64,000 nt of DNA from Bdellovibrionales bacterium (GTDB taxonomy: Bacteria > Bdellovibrionota > UBA1018): the NCBI GenBank assembly GCA_018266355.1, contig JAFEAP010000011.1, positions 1 to 64,000 on the forward strand, in the 5' to 3' direction. A program made the translations under genes and the position numbers. The notes beneath the pieces are model-generated. The model searched no databases and was not told the origin of the DNA. It saw nothing but the letters and a program-made list of their open reading frames with translations. Below, piece after piece: positions 7,001-14,510 of the stretch; position 1 is the stretch's first letter; every line of letters begins with the position of its first letter.

Positions 7001-9208
7001 CTATTTTTCGATACCGAACGCGTCGAGGACGAACGCGAAATTTCTCGCCCAGTCCTCTTCGTGCTTTCCATAGGTCCCGTCGTGGTCGCCCACGTCGGAA
7101 GAAAGGACGTTCAGGTAAAGAGGCGTCCGACCCACACGGCACGATCTGAGCCTGGCGACGTATTTCGTCGACTCGTGAAAAAGAACGTTCCAATCATCGA
7201 GCGCGGTATTCACGAGGATCGAAGGATAGACCTGACGGGAAATCTGTTCGTAGGGAGCATAGGGCCACATCATCTCGAGATCGCGCGGTAGATTCGGATT
7301 TCCCCAGAGGTCCCACTCAAGGGCCGCTTGCGGAATCCTCCCGTCCATCTCGGTGTGAATCGCATCGAGGTAAGGAGCATTGATGATCGCGGCGCGAAAC
7401 AAATCGGGACGAAGATTGAGTACGTTTCCGATGAGGAGACCGCCGGCGCTATATCCTTGGATCGCAATATCCTTCGCACGGGTGGTTTTCCGCGCGATCA
7501 GAAATTCCGCGGCGGAAATGAAGTCGTGGAAGACCTTTTCACGCCCCGCGCCGCGCGTCTGCAGCCACCAATCGAATCCGTTTTCGGCGCCGCCGCGAAT
7601 GTGAGCGATCGCGACGACGAATCCCCGGTCGATCAAGGACAGCGCATACGCGCGATTCCATCCGTTATCGTAGTCGATGTGAAAGTTCGATCCATAACTG
7701 CCGTATCCCTCGAGGTAGATCTTCCGGTTTCTGAGATCTCGCCACGAACGTTCACCGAATTTCGGACGATAGACGAGGGTCAGGGGAATTTTCGTCCCGT
7801 CCCGGGCGGGGTAGAAAATCTTTTCTTCCCGGTAGGTTTCCGAAGCGGCGGCGTCCTTCGTCCGCTCGATTTCCGACGCCCCGCCGAGGGTCACGCGATA
7901 GAGCGTTTCGGGAACGAGAAGGCCGACTCGTTTGACGAGAACGCTGTCCGACCCATAGGGCTGATTCGGCAAAACGTTCAAGTCGAAGTGGGCGCCGGCG
8001 AAGCGGATTTTCCGGAGCAGCTGAAAGTCTTTCGAATAAAGTTCGAGGTACGGGTTCGACTTAAACCGCCGGACGACGACGAAAAAGTCCCGAAAGGCGT
8101 AAACCGGCATTTCGTAACCATAATGCCATTCGATCGGATTCCGGATGGAACCGCGAATCACGCAGTTTGATTTTCCGAGGACGACCTCGTTCTTAGCGGC
8201 CCGGTCGGGTACGGCGAAAATCGAGTGCACGCGGGAGCCCTGATTCGTCATCACGATAAAACGATCCCGATCGTGATCGACGTCCGTGAACCAAAGATTT
8301 CCGTGAGGCAAGACCTCGATCGGTCGGGACGTGAAACCGTCGATCGGAACGAGGAACGTGTCTTGGTAGGCGTAAGAAACAACCTGGATCCGTGCGTACT
8401 TCGCGTCCGAGGTTTTCGTAAGGCTCAGATAGGATCGCTCGTCGTTTTCGCGGGAAAAAACCACTGCATCTCCCGAATTCCAGTCGTTCCAACGCCGAAG
8501 TCGAATCGAACCTCGGTTCATCAAGACTGAATTCTTCGTATAAAGGAAGGAAAGGCTGTCGGCGCTCCAGACGACCGCCTTCGTCCAGTCTTTATTCGCG
8601 ACGTCCCAATCGAATTCCCGCATCTCGCCTCGCCCGCTCATTTCCTTAACGAAATGACGGGAAATCCCGTTGAGGGTCGCGAATACGAACACCTTCGAGT
8701 CGTCGGGGCTGGGTTCCCAAGCATCGATCGACGCGTAACCTTCCTGGTCCGAGAATACTTCCGCCGTATCGAATACCGTCTCCTGGGCACCGGAGTCTTT
8801 CCGACGAATCAACCGCGGAAAATCCTCGTTTTGGGCGTCGACTTCGTAGACGTAGTCGCGGGTCGGGCTCGAAACTTCCGCGGAAATCGGTTGGAAAGCT
8901 CGCGCCCGCATTTCGGTCAAGAGACGGTCCCGCAGGGACGACACCTTCGAAAAGTATTCTCGGGAAAACGCGTTCTCTTCATCGATGTAAGTGCGAAGTT
9001 CGGGCTGAAGCGGCTGCCCCCAGAGCGTCTCCATCCAGTGGTACGGATCGGAAATCGTTCGGGTTCCCACCTTGACGGAAAATGCATGCATCGGCGCCTT
9101 CGGCTCGTCGGGACCGGCGGCGACCGCGCCGCCTAGGCCCGCGAAATTCACCGCGAGGAAAAGGAAAGACGATAAATTCCGGTGGAGGCGGCGTCGAACG
9201 TGCTTCAT
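7001..9208 (-). CDS. Secreted prolyl oligopeptidase / oligopeptidase B family peptidase (S9A)
   Basis: A 735-residue serine peptidase. An N-terminal export signal (KHVRRRL then SSFLFLAVNFAGLGGAVAAG) is followed by an S9A beta-propeller that begins with VKVGTRTISDPYHWME, and then an alpha/beta hydrolase domain from about residue 500. The likely triad is S587 in GYSAGG, D672 in LDDWNV and H709 in GDHDG. S9A enzymes cut short peptides after Pro or basic residues; this one should act in the periplasm or outside. I chose the ATG at 9208 because it overlaps the TGA of the upstream gene (ATGA), which indicates coupling. An in-frame Met 19 codons earlier would add a polar leader before the signal. 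Confidence 0.88.
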   Translation of the reverse strand: MKHVRRRLHRNLSSFLFLAVNFAGLGGAVAAGPDEPKAPMHAFSVKVGTRTISDPYHWMETLWGQPLQPELRTYIDEENAFSREYFSKVSSLRDRLLTEMRARAFQPISAEVSSPTRDYVYEVDAQNEDFPRLIRRKDSGAQETVFDTAEVFSDQEGYASIDAWEPSPDDSKVFVFATLNGISRHFVKEMSGRGEMREFDWDVANKDWTKAVVWSADSLSFLYTKNSVLMNRGSIRLRRWNDWNSGDAVVFSRENDERSYLSLTKTSDAKYARIQVVSYAYQDTFLVPIDGFTSRPIEVLPHGNLWFTDVDHDRDRFIVMTNQGSRVHSIFAVPDRAAKNEVVLGKSNCVIRGSIRNPIEWHYGYEMPVYAFRDFFVVVRRFKSNPYLELYSKDFQLLRKIRFAGAHFDLNVLPNQPYGSDSVLVKRVGLLVPETLYRVTLGGASEIERTKDAAASETYREEKIFYPARDGTKIPLTLVYRPKFGERSWRDLRNRKIYLEGYGSYGSNFHIDYDNGWNRAYALSLIDRGFVVAIAHIRGGAENGFDWWLQTRGAGREKVFHDFISAAEFLIARKTTRAKDIAIQGYSAGGLLIGNVLNLRPDLFRAAIINAPYLDAIHTEMDGRIPQAALEWDLWGNPNLPRDLEMMWPYAPYEQISRQVYPSILVNTALDDWNVLFHESTKYVARLRSCRVGRTPLYLNVLSSDVGDHDGTYGKHEEDWARNFAFVLDAFGIEK

Positions 9209-9651
9209 AGACACCGATACTCGCGATCTCCGTCCGTCATCGTCGCCTGACCGAAGCCGAACCACGCCTTCGGATCCGCATGTCCCCGCTCGTCCAAATT
9301 AAAGAACCGAAGGTAATCGCGTCCTTCCTTCCATTGGCGCTCGACGTCGGCCGACGTCGGATAAGTCGCGGTATCGACCGCTCGGCCGGAAACGTGCGTC
9401 TTCTTCGGGGAATGTCGATCCCAGAAATAGGCGTCGTAATCCATGACCAGCAAATACTGTTTATTGTACTTAAGGGCACGAATCTCCAAGTGATAGGTCG
9501 CCGTCGCGATAGGGGGCAGGCGGTTCTTCGGAAGGTGAACCCACTCGCATACCCGCTTTTCGAGGGTCTTTCCGATTTCTCCGGCCTCGGAGAGTCCGCA
9601 AGCTGCGCCGACGATTGCACCCCCTAAGATCATCATTCCTATTATTTTCAT
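9205..9651 (-). CDS. Secreted protein or lipoprotein of unknown function, coupled to the S9 peptidase
   Basis: A 148-residue protein. The start at 9651 is preceded by AAGGAG about 8 bases upstream, which favours it over an ATG six codons earlier. The N-terminus is a signal sequence (KIIGMMILGGAIVGAAC); the cysteine could be lipidated, but the -3 residue (Gly) is atypical for a lipobox. The mature part contains WVHLPKNRLPPIA, a Trp-Asp-Arg-His stretch and a C-terminal Cys. No family is recognised. Its stop overlaps the peptidase start by four bases, so the two products probably work together, perhaps as a peptidase and an accessory or inhibitor. That role is inference only. Confidence 0.65.
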   Translation of the reverse strand: MKIIGMMILGGAIVGAACGLSEAGEIGKTLEKRVCEWVHLPKNRLPPIATATYHLEIRALKYNKQYLLVMDYDAYFWDRHSPKKTHVSGRAVDTATYPTSADVERQWKEGRDYLRFFNLDERGHADPKAWFGFGQATMTDGDREYRCL

Positions 9652-9713
9652 GCCAGACTCCTTCGCCATCGCGATAACGCGCGAAGATATAACATTTCGA
9701 CTGCGGACTGCTT

Positions 9714-9732
9714 ATATTTAATTTTTAAATAT
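9714..9732. promoter_or_regulatory. AT-rich perfect inverted repeat in a divergent promoter region
   Basis: ATATTTAA and TTAAATAT are separated by TTT, a perfect 8-3-8 palindrome. It is centred between the start codons of the lipoprotein/peptidase operon (9651, minus) and the TIGR02147 regulator gene (9762, plus). The position and symmetry fit an operator, possibly for the adjacent regulator. A chance palindrome in an AT-only stretch cannot be excluded. Confidence 0.5.
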
Positions 9733-9761
9733 GAAACTTATTTTTTTCTTTTTATAAAATA

Positions 9762-10580
9762 ATGATGGAGCTGCTCTACGAGAGCCCGAACTACCGAGTC
9801 TTCCTGAGAAAAGTTCTCGAACTTCCGCCTTTCGGGCGAGGATCCCGCCTTCGGCTCGCCGAGGAGCTCGGCGTCCAACCGAGTCTCGTTTCCCAGGTCC
9901 TTTCCGAAAAACTCGAATTCACCCTCGAGCAAGTCTTCGGAGCCGCGAAATTCCTCGGGCTCGACACCGCGGAAACTCGCTATTTCCTGACCCTCCATCA
10001 ACGGGACCGTGCGGCTTCGCCGAAGCTGCGCGCCTATTTTCAGAACGATCTCGACTCCCTTTTGCGCGAACGCGGCGAAATTCGCCGCCGAGTGAAGCGA
10101 TCGTTACCGGCGCTCAAGCCCGAGGACTTTTACCGTTATTACGAAGGTTATCTTCCCGCTGCGATTCATATGGCCATCCGGAATCCCGATCGTCAAAAGA
10201 TCGAAAGTCTTTCCGAGTACCTCCGCGCCGATCGCACGGCGATTCGTCGCTCGCTCGAAATCCTCGTGGAAATGGGGCTGGCCAAACCGGCTACCGGCGG
10301 CCGTTTCCATCCGAACGAGGCGAATCTTCATGCCCCCACGGGAACGCCCGGACTCCTCTCGCACCATTTGAATTGGCGGAACCAAGCGATTCGTTCCTTG
10401 GACCGACCGCCCGACGGTGCGCTTCACTACACGTGGGTCATGAGCGCGGATCCTTCCGCGTTCGAGCATATCCGCGATGAGCTCTTGAAGTGCATCCAGT
10501 CGACGGACGCTGCCGTCGTCAAAGCGCAGGACTCCGCCGTTTACGCCCTTACGCTCGATCTATTTCGCCCGTTCGACTGA
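9762..10580 (+). CDS. TIGR02147-family (DUF4423) regulatory protein
   Basis: A 272-residue protein matching the TIGR02147 family, which is common in Fibrobacter and Bdellovibrio-like bacteria. Residues 1-75 form an XRE-like helix-turn-helix region (RLRLAEELGVQPSLVSQVLSEKLEFTLEQ) and a conserved ETRYFLTLHQRDRA segment follows. The C-terminal DUF4423 part includes FYRYYEGYLPAAIHMAIRNPD, a second winged-helix-like segment (LEILVEMGLAKPATGGRFHP) and the terminal VYALTLDLFRPFD, close to the LxLfPl ending usual in this family. Members are presumed transcription regulators with unknown ligands. Divergence from a secreted peptidase operon makes that operon the natural target. No strong ribosome-binding site precedes the ATG. 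A hairpin terminator follows 20 bases after the stop. Confidence 0.82.
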   Translation: MMELLYESPNYRVFLRKVLELPPFGRGSRLRLAEELGVQPSLVSQVLSEKLEFTLEQVFGAAKFLGLDTAETRYFLTLHQRDRAASPKLRAYFQNDLDSLLRERGEIRRRVKRSLPALKPEDFYRYYEGYLPAAIHMAIRNPDRQKIESLSEYLRADRTAIRRSLEILVEMGLAKPATGGRFHPNEANLHAPTGTPGLLSHHLNWRNQAIRSLDRPPDGALHYTWVMSADPSAFEHIRDELLKCIQSTDAAVVKAQDSAVYALTLDLFRPFD

Positions 10581-10600
10581 ACATCCGCCGAGAAAATGCG

Positions 10601-10627
10601 AAAGCCGCAGGGGGTCCCTGCGGCTTT
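10601..10627. terminator. Bidirectional hairpin terminator
   Basis: AAAGCCGCAGGG (10601-10612) pairs perfectly with CCCTGCGGCTTT (10616-10627) around a three-base loop. It ends the TIGR02147 gene on the plus strand and also lies 8 bases beyond the 3' end of the minus-strand tRNA-Pro. The short T runs are part of the stem on both strands. Confidence 0.75.
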
Positions 10628-10634
10628 CATGATT

Positions 10635-10712
<78 letters not shown>

Positions 10713-10735
10713 ACAGGACCGCCTAAACGCGGAGA

Positions 10736-10760
10736 TCCCGACCTTACACGAAGGTCGGGA
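10736..10760. other. Hairpin between tRNA-Pro and the next gene
   Basis: TCCCGACCTT (10736-10745) pairs perfectly with AAGGTCGGGA (10751-10760) around ACACG. It lies upstream of the tRNA 5' end. Its core TCCCGACC equals the last acceptor-stem bases plus ACC of the neighbouring tRNA. No T run follows, so it could be a processing signal, a weak terminator for the 10806-11450 gene, or a tRNA-derived repeat. Confidence 0.5.
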
Positions 10761-10805
10761 CCCCGGAAATTAAGAAATCACTTTAACGCTTAGAGTCAAC
10801 CGCGA

Positions 10806-11450
10806 TTAGCGGCAGCTTCCGGCGTCGATTGCGTCGCGCAGAGCCTTCGTGACTTCCGGAATGGCCGGATAGGTCACGCCCGCGATCGGGTAATCTTCGC
10901 CGCCGACGGTGATCTTGTAAACGGTCGCGCCCTTGTCCTTGCCGGCGACGACTTTGCACTTCCCGAGTTTTCCTTGGGCGGAATTCGCGAGGAGAGCGGT
11001 GTCGGTGAGCTTCAGCGTTTCGAGGATCGCGCCGCAGCCTTGGGCGTTCATTTGGACGACGACTTTCGCCGCTTCGTCGTTGTCGATCTTCGCCGTGTAG
11101 TGCGCCGAGCGCATCGCGGAAACGAGACCGATGAACGCGTCCGCCTCGCGGCCGTTCATGTCGGACGAACGGATCGCCGACTGAATTTGCGGGAGAACGG
11201 CGTCGTCGTACGCCTTGATGTACGGATCGGATTCGATAAGACGCGTGATCGCGTTACACTGGGTCGCGATGCGGAAGCCTTGGCAGAACGGGGCGTAGGC
11301 GTCGCGGTAAGCCTTGTTGAAATAGTCGAGGCGGGCGGCGCGGTCCTTCAGGAGCGCATTCCCGTTCTTTTCGATGGCGGTACAGGTGTCGGCGGAAGCG
11401 CCTTGGGCCACGAGGGCGAAGAGGACGGCGAGCAGCGAGGTCGTTTTCAT
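10806..11450 (-). CDS. Secreted helical protein of unknown function
   Basis: A 214-residue protein. The start at 11450 has AGGAGA eight bases upstream and gives a clean signal peptide (KTTSLLAVLFALVAQGASA, cleavage near residue 20). The mature part is mostly alpha-helical, has five cysteines (DTCTAIE, PFCQGF, TQCNAI, QGCGAI, GKCKVV, plus a terminal GSCR giving six) and closes with a small beta hairpin (ATVYKITVGGEDYPIAGVTYP). The even cysteine count suggests three disulfides. The family is not recognised. It lies between the tRNA-Pro hairpin and the cyclase gene. The 115-base gap on its 5' side (11451-11565) is the probable promoter region. Confidence 0.7.
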   Translation of the reverse strand: MKTTSLLAVLFALVAQGASADTCTAIEKNGNALLKDRAARLDYFNKAYRDAYAPFCQGFRIATQCNAITRLIESDPYIKAYDDAVLPQIQSAIRSSDMNGREADAFIGLVSAMRSAHYTAKIDNDEAAKVVVQMNAQGCGAILETLKLTDTALLANSAQGKLGKCKVVAGKDKGATVYKITVGGEDYPIAGVTYPAIPEVTKALRDAIDAGSCR

Positions 11451-11565
11451 AAGGTCTCCTTGAAGGTGTTGGAGGGCCTTATAACGCGCCAAGCCGAAAT
11501 TCCGTACTCCGAAAAAGTGACACGATGGTCGATCCTCGTCACCGTCGAAGCGTAAGATCAAGGAC

Positions 11566-13923
11566 TTAGGCGATCTTCCGGAGTCGAGTCGGCGCGGGGG
11601 ACGCAGCCAGCTGGCCGATCAGGACGGAAAGGTCCCGAGTCGCGAGATGAACCAAGCTCAGATCTTCTTCCGAAAAGGGGCGCCCGTCGATTCGGTCGGC
11701 GATCGTGATCACGCCGAGGACCTTACGGCCGATTTGGATCGGGGCGACGACGAAGGATCCCGTGCGATAGGTGCGCGGTTCGAAGTCCCCCGCCCTCGCT
11801 TCCACCTCGGATCGGAAACGCTCGTCCCGACGGATGTCCTCGACCCAAACCGGCGCGCGCGTTTTCAAGCAATACCCGAGAATCCCCTCCGCCGGGTCGC
11901 GCTCGACTTCCACCGCCGTTTTCACTGTGGTCGACCCGAACACGTATTCCGCCCGTAAAGTCGCCCCCCCGGCGTCGAGGAGGTAAATCGTCGAGCGAGC
12001 GGCGCCGAGGAAACCGGCGACGCGCGATTGGACCTCGCGCACGGTTTCGGCGTAGTCCTCGCTCCGAGCGATCGCGGCCGCGATGCCGAGGATGAGCTCA
12101 TCCTTCCGTCGCTTGTAAGCGATATCGACGCTCTTACGGATGTAATCCGCGATCGCGACGCCGAACGCGTTCATCGCGAAAGCGAGCGGGGTGACGAGCG
12201 CGGTCTTCCGGACGAAATCGTAAAACGCCGCGGAAGGCGCGGGCAGGTCGAGGCCGATCGCCTTCGCCTTTCCGAGGCAGATCACGCAGGTCGTGCCGAC
12301 GAGCAGCGTGCTGAAGACGCGCAGTCCGACGGTGTCCGCGACCTCGCGCCCCTTCGCCGGACGCCACGCGTGGACGGCGGCGAACGCCGCGTAGATCATC
12401 ACGGCGCCGAAGAGGATCGCAAGCCGCGAAAGGAGAGCCGAAGGCTGGGAAACGCCGAGCAAGAGAACGGCGGACACGATCGCGAAAACGAGGCCGAAGG
12501 CGTTGTTCAACGCCTCGGCCTTCTTCTTCCCGCGCGATTCGAAATCGAGCGAAGCGAGCGCGACCGCCGACCCCGCGTAAGCGAGCAGGTTCAAGTAGCG
12601 GTACATCCGGAAATCGAGGCTCGAAATGGCGAACGAATTGTAGAAAGAAACGCCCAAGGCACCCAGGTAAAGATAGAGCGCCGAATAGAAAAACTTCTTC
12701 CTCCCGCGAAAGGCCGCGTAGGCGAGCTGAGCCGTGGCGATCAGCAAACAGAGCACGAGATAAATCGACCCGAGCACTTCGGTCGAGAAGCGGTGGGAGT
12801 CGAGGAGTTCGCTGAGGCGCGCGTACTCGTCGATCTGGGGAGGAGCCTCCGCCAAGAGATAGAGTCCCGGCGTCAACGTCGGCCGCGTTTCCGCTCGTAC
12901 GAGAAGCTCGTTTTCTCCCTTGGGATTCAACGCTTCCCCTACCGAGTAGGCGACGACTTCCGAAAACGCCCGCGCGCCGCCGACGAATTTCCCGTTCAAG
13001 AACGCCTCGTGCCGATCGGAAACGAGTCCGAGAACCATCGCGGGACGTGCGATCCCTTCGGGAGTCGGGAAACGCAGTCGGAGGAGATAAGGCCCCTGGA
13101 TCTCGTCGACGAACTTGCTCGCCGACTTCGGATCGAAGGGTTTCCATCCGGTCGCCTTCGCCGGGTCCTCGCCGAGGGCGATTTCCCACCGCTCGGGCAG
13201 GAGAACGGCGTGCGACGACGTCGGCCCGACGGACGAGCGATGGGTCCAAAGCAGGTTTCCGACGTGCCCCGCGAGGACGATCGCGCCGAGCAGTCCGAGT
13301 CCGAGCGTCGCGCGGGCCGGCGAACGGATCGCCTCTCGCCAATCGACGGTCGAGCGCCGGACGCGCGCGAAGAGACGCGAACCCCAACTCGATTCCCAGG
13401 GCAGGCATACTCGGTAAACGGCCGGCGGCGACGCGATGTTCTTCAATTTTACCCGGCCGATTTTTCGGAGGGGGAGATCGACGTGCCCGCCGATCTGATC
13501 GACGACCGACTGGGAAATCGCGATTCCTCCGGCGCGGGCGAACGGTTCGATCCGCGCAGCGATGTTCACGCCGTTTCCGTGGCTGTCTTTCTCGGAGTCG
13601 ACGATGTCGCCGAGGTGGATCCCGATGCGGATTTTCACGCGACGGTCGGAGGCCACGGTCAGGTTCCGCTCGTAGAGCGCGGTCTGGACTTGGACCGCGC
13701 AGTGGACTGCGTCGACGACGCTCGGGAACTCGATGAGCAAGCCGTCGCCGGTCGACTTCACCTCGCGGCCGCCGAACTCGGCGACGCGGTTCCGAAGCAC
13801 CTCGCGATGCTCGGCGAGAAGTTCGAGGCCGAGCGCCTCGTCCCCCTCGGTGAGCGCGCTGTAACCGACCATGTCCGTGAACATGATCGCGGCGAGCCGA
13901 CGGTTGAGTCCGATGACCTTCAT
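11566..13923 (-). CDS. Class III adenylate/guanylate cyclase with sensor, multi-helix membrane region and C-terminal GAF domain
   Basis: A 785-residue protein. Residues 8-175 are a class III cyclase domain: metal Asp D17 (FTDMVGYSA) and D60 (STGDG), base-contacting K56, and transition-state N120 and R124 (VNIAARIE). It should make cAMP from ATP, since Lys at the purine site favours ATP. A membrane anchor near 215-235, a predicted extracytoplasmic beta domain (about 240-390) and seven or so helices (about 395-610) follow, recalling 7TMR-DISM receptors. Residues 620-780 are a GAF domain (APVWVEDIRRDERF, VLGVITIADR). Having the cyclase at the N-terminus and GAF at the C-terminus, both cytosolic, is unusual. 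The catalytic residues look intact. Confidence 0.85.
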   Translation of the reverse strand: MKVIGLNRRLAAIMFTDMVGYSALTEGDEALGLELLAEHREVLRNRVAEFGGREVKSTGDGLLIEFPSVVDAVHCAVQVQTALYERNLTVASDRRVKIRIGIHLGDIVDSEKDSHGNGVNIAARIEPFARAGGIAISQSVVDQIGGHVDLPLRKIGRVKLKNIASPPAVYRVCLPWESSWGSRLFARVRRSTVDWREAIRSPARATLGLGLLGAIVLAGHVGNLLWTHRSSVGPTSSHAVLLPERWEIALGEDPAKATGWKPFDPKSASKFVDEIQGPYLLRLRFPTPEGIARPAMVLGLVSDRHEAFLNGKFVGGARAFSEVVAYSVGEALNPKGENELLVRAETRPTLTPGLYLLAEAPPQIDEYARLSELLDSHRFSTEVLGSIYLVLCLLIATAQLAYAAFRGRKKFFYSALYLYLGALGVSFYNSFAISSLDFRMYRYLNLLAYAGSAVALASLDFESRGKKKAEALNNAFGLVFAIVSAVLLLGVSQPSALLSRLAILFGAVMIYAAFAAVHAWRPAKGREVADTVGLRVFSTLLVGTTCVICLGKAKAIGLDLPAPSAAFYDFVRKTALVTPLAFAMNAFGVAIADYIRKSVDIAYKRRKDELILGIAAAIARSEDYAETVREVQSRVAGFLGAARSTIYLLDAGGATLRAEYVFGSTTVKTAVEVERDPAEGILGYCLKTRAPVWVEDIRRDERFRSEVEARAGDFEPRTYRTGSFVVAPIQIGRKVLGVITIADRIDGRPFSEEDLSLVHLATRDLSVLIGQLAASPAPTRLRKIA

Positions 13924-14073
13924 CGCTTTCTTTTCGGTATTTCGCGGGGCTTTCTGGACGTCGGTGGTTTGACGTTCACCCCAGAACGTGGAAAATCCCG
14001 CCCCCTCCGTGCGTTTATACCGGCCCGGGAAGCCGGCGAAAGGCGTCCGGCCGATGACGCTCCGCGCCCATCA

Positions 14074-14101
14074 TTGACAAGCCCCGCGTCGATATATAAA
14101 T
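14074..14101 (+). promoter_or_regulatory. Candidate sigma70 promoter of the ArsR-FTR1 operon
   Basis: A consensus TTGACA at 14074-14079 is followed after 15-16 bases by TATAAAT (14095-14101). It sits 13 bases before the arsR ATG and overlaps the palindrome described next, which is the normal arrangement for repression by an ArsR/SmtB protein. Confidence 0.6.
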
Positions 14102-14115
14102 GATTGCTTATATAT
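14092..14115. promoter_or_regulatory. Palindromic operator candidate over the -10 box and arsR start
   Basis: ATATATAA (14092-14099) and TTATATAT (14108-14115) form a perfect 8-8-8 inverted repeat. They cover the -10 region, the probable transcription start and the first bases of the ArsR start codon. ArsR/SmtB repressors bind AT-rich imperfect palindromes at such positions, so autoregulation is likely. Confidence 0.6.
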
Positions 14116-14473
14116 GCATACTTCGAGCTCCATCGAAAACCGCCAGTCCGCCCAAACGTTCCGCAAACTCGAGCGCGCGATGCCGCCGAAAAAGATGTTT
14201 CTCCTCCTCGCCGAGACCTTTCAGGCGCTCGGCGACTCGTCGCGAATCCAGATCGTGTGGGCGCTCTCGCACGGCGAACTGAAAGTAGGCGACATCGCCG
14301 ATCTCCTCGGCATGAGCCAGCCCCAGGTGAGCCACCACCTTCGGATGCTTCGCACGCTTCACCTCGTGAAGCGCCGTCGCGACGGCCGCTCCTCGTATTA
14401 CTCGCTCGACGACGCCCACATCGACAGCATCCTTCAGTCGGGCGTCGAGCACGTCGAAGACTTGATGAAATAA
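14114..14473 (+). CDS. ArsR/SmtB-family metalloregulator with a zinc-type alpha-5 site
   Basis: A 119-residue winged-helix repressor: FQALGDSSRIQIVWAL, VGDIADLLGMSQPQVSHHLRMLR (recognition helix) and LVKRRRDGRSSYYSL (wing). No arsenic or cadmium alpha-3 cysteine motif (ELCVCDL type) is present. The C-terminal helix carries D100, H102, H113 and D116, spaced exactly like the DxH-x10-HxxE/H zinc sites of SmtB and CzrA. A divalent metal such as zinc, cobalt or similar is therefore the likely effector; this is inference from spacing. The ATG at 14114 lies inside the operator. Met23 (14180) is an alternative start that would keep the whole domain. The gene probably controls the cytochrome c/FTR1 gene 37 bases downstream. 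Confidence 0.85.
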   Translation: MHTSSSIENRQSAQTFRKLERAMPPKKMFLLLAETFQALGDSSRIQIVWALSHGELKVGDIADLLGMSQPQVSHHLRMLRTLHLVKRRRDGRSSYYSLDDAHIDSILQSGVEHVEDLMK

Positions 14474-14510
14474 TCCCTAACCTCCCCGCTTTCGTCCCGG
14501 AACGGATCCT

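Noticed and set aside
12028..14103. A 691-codon open frame on the plus strand
   Set aside because: It is antisense to the cyclase gene, with low-complexity Arg/Glu-rich translation.
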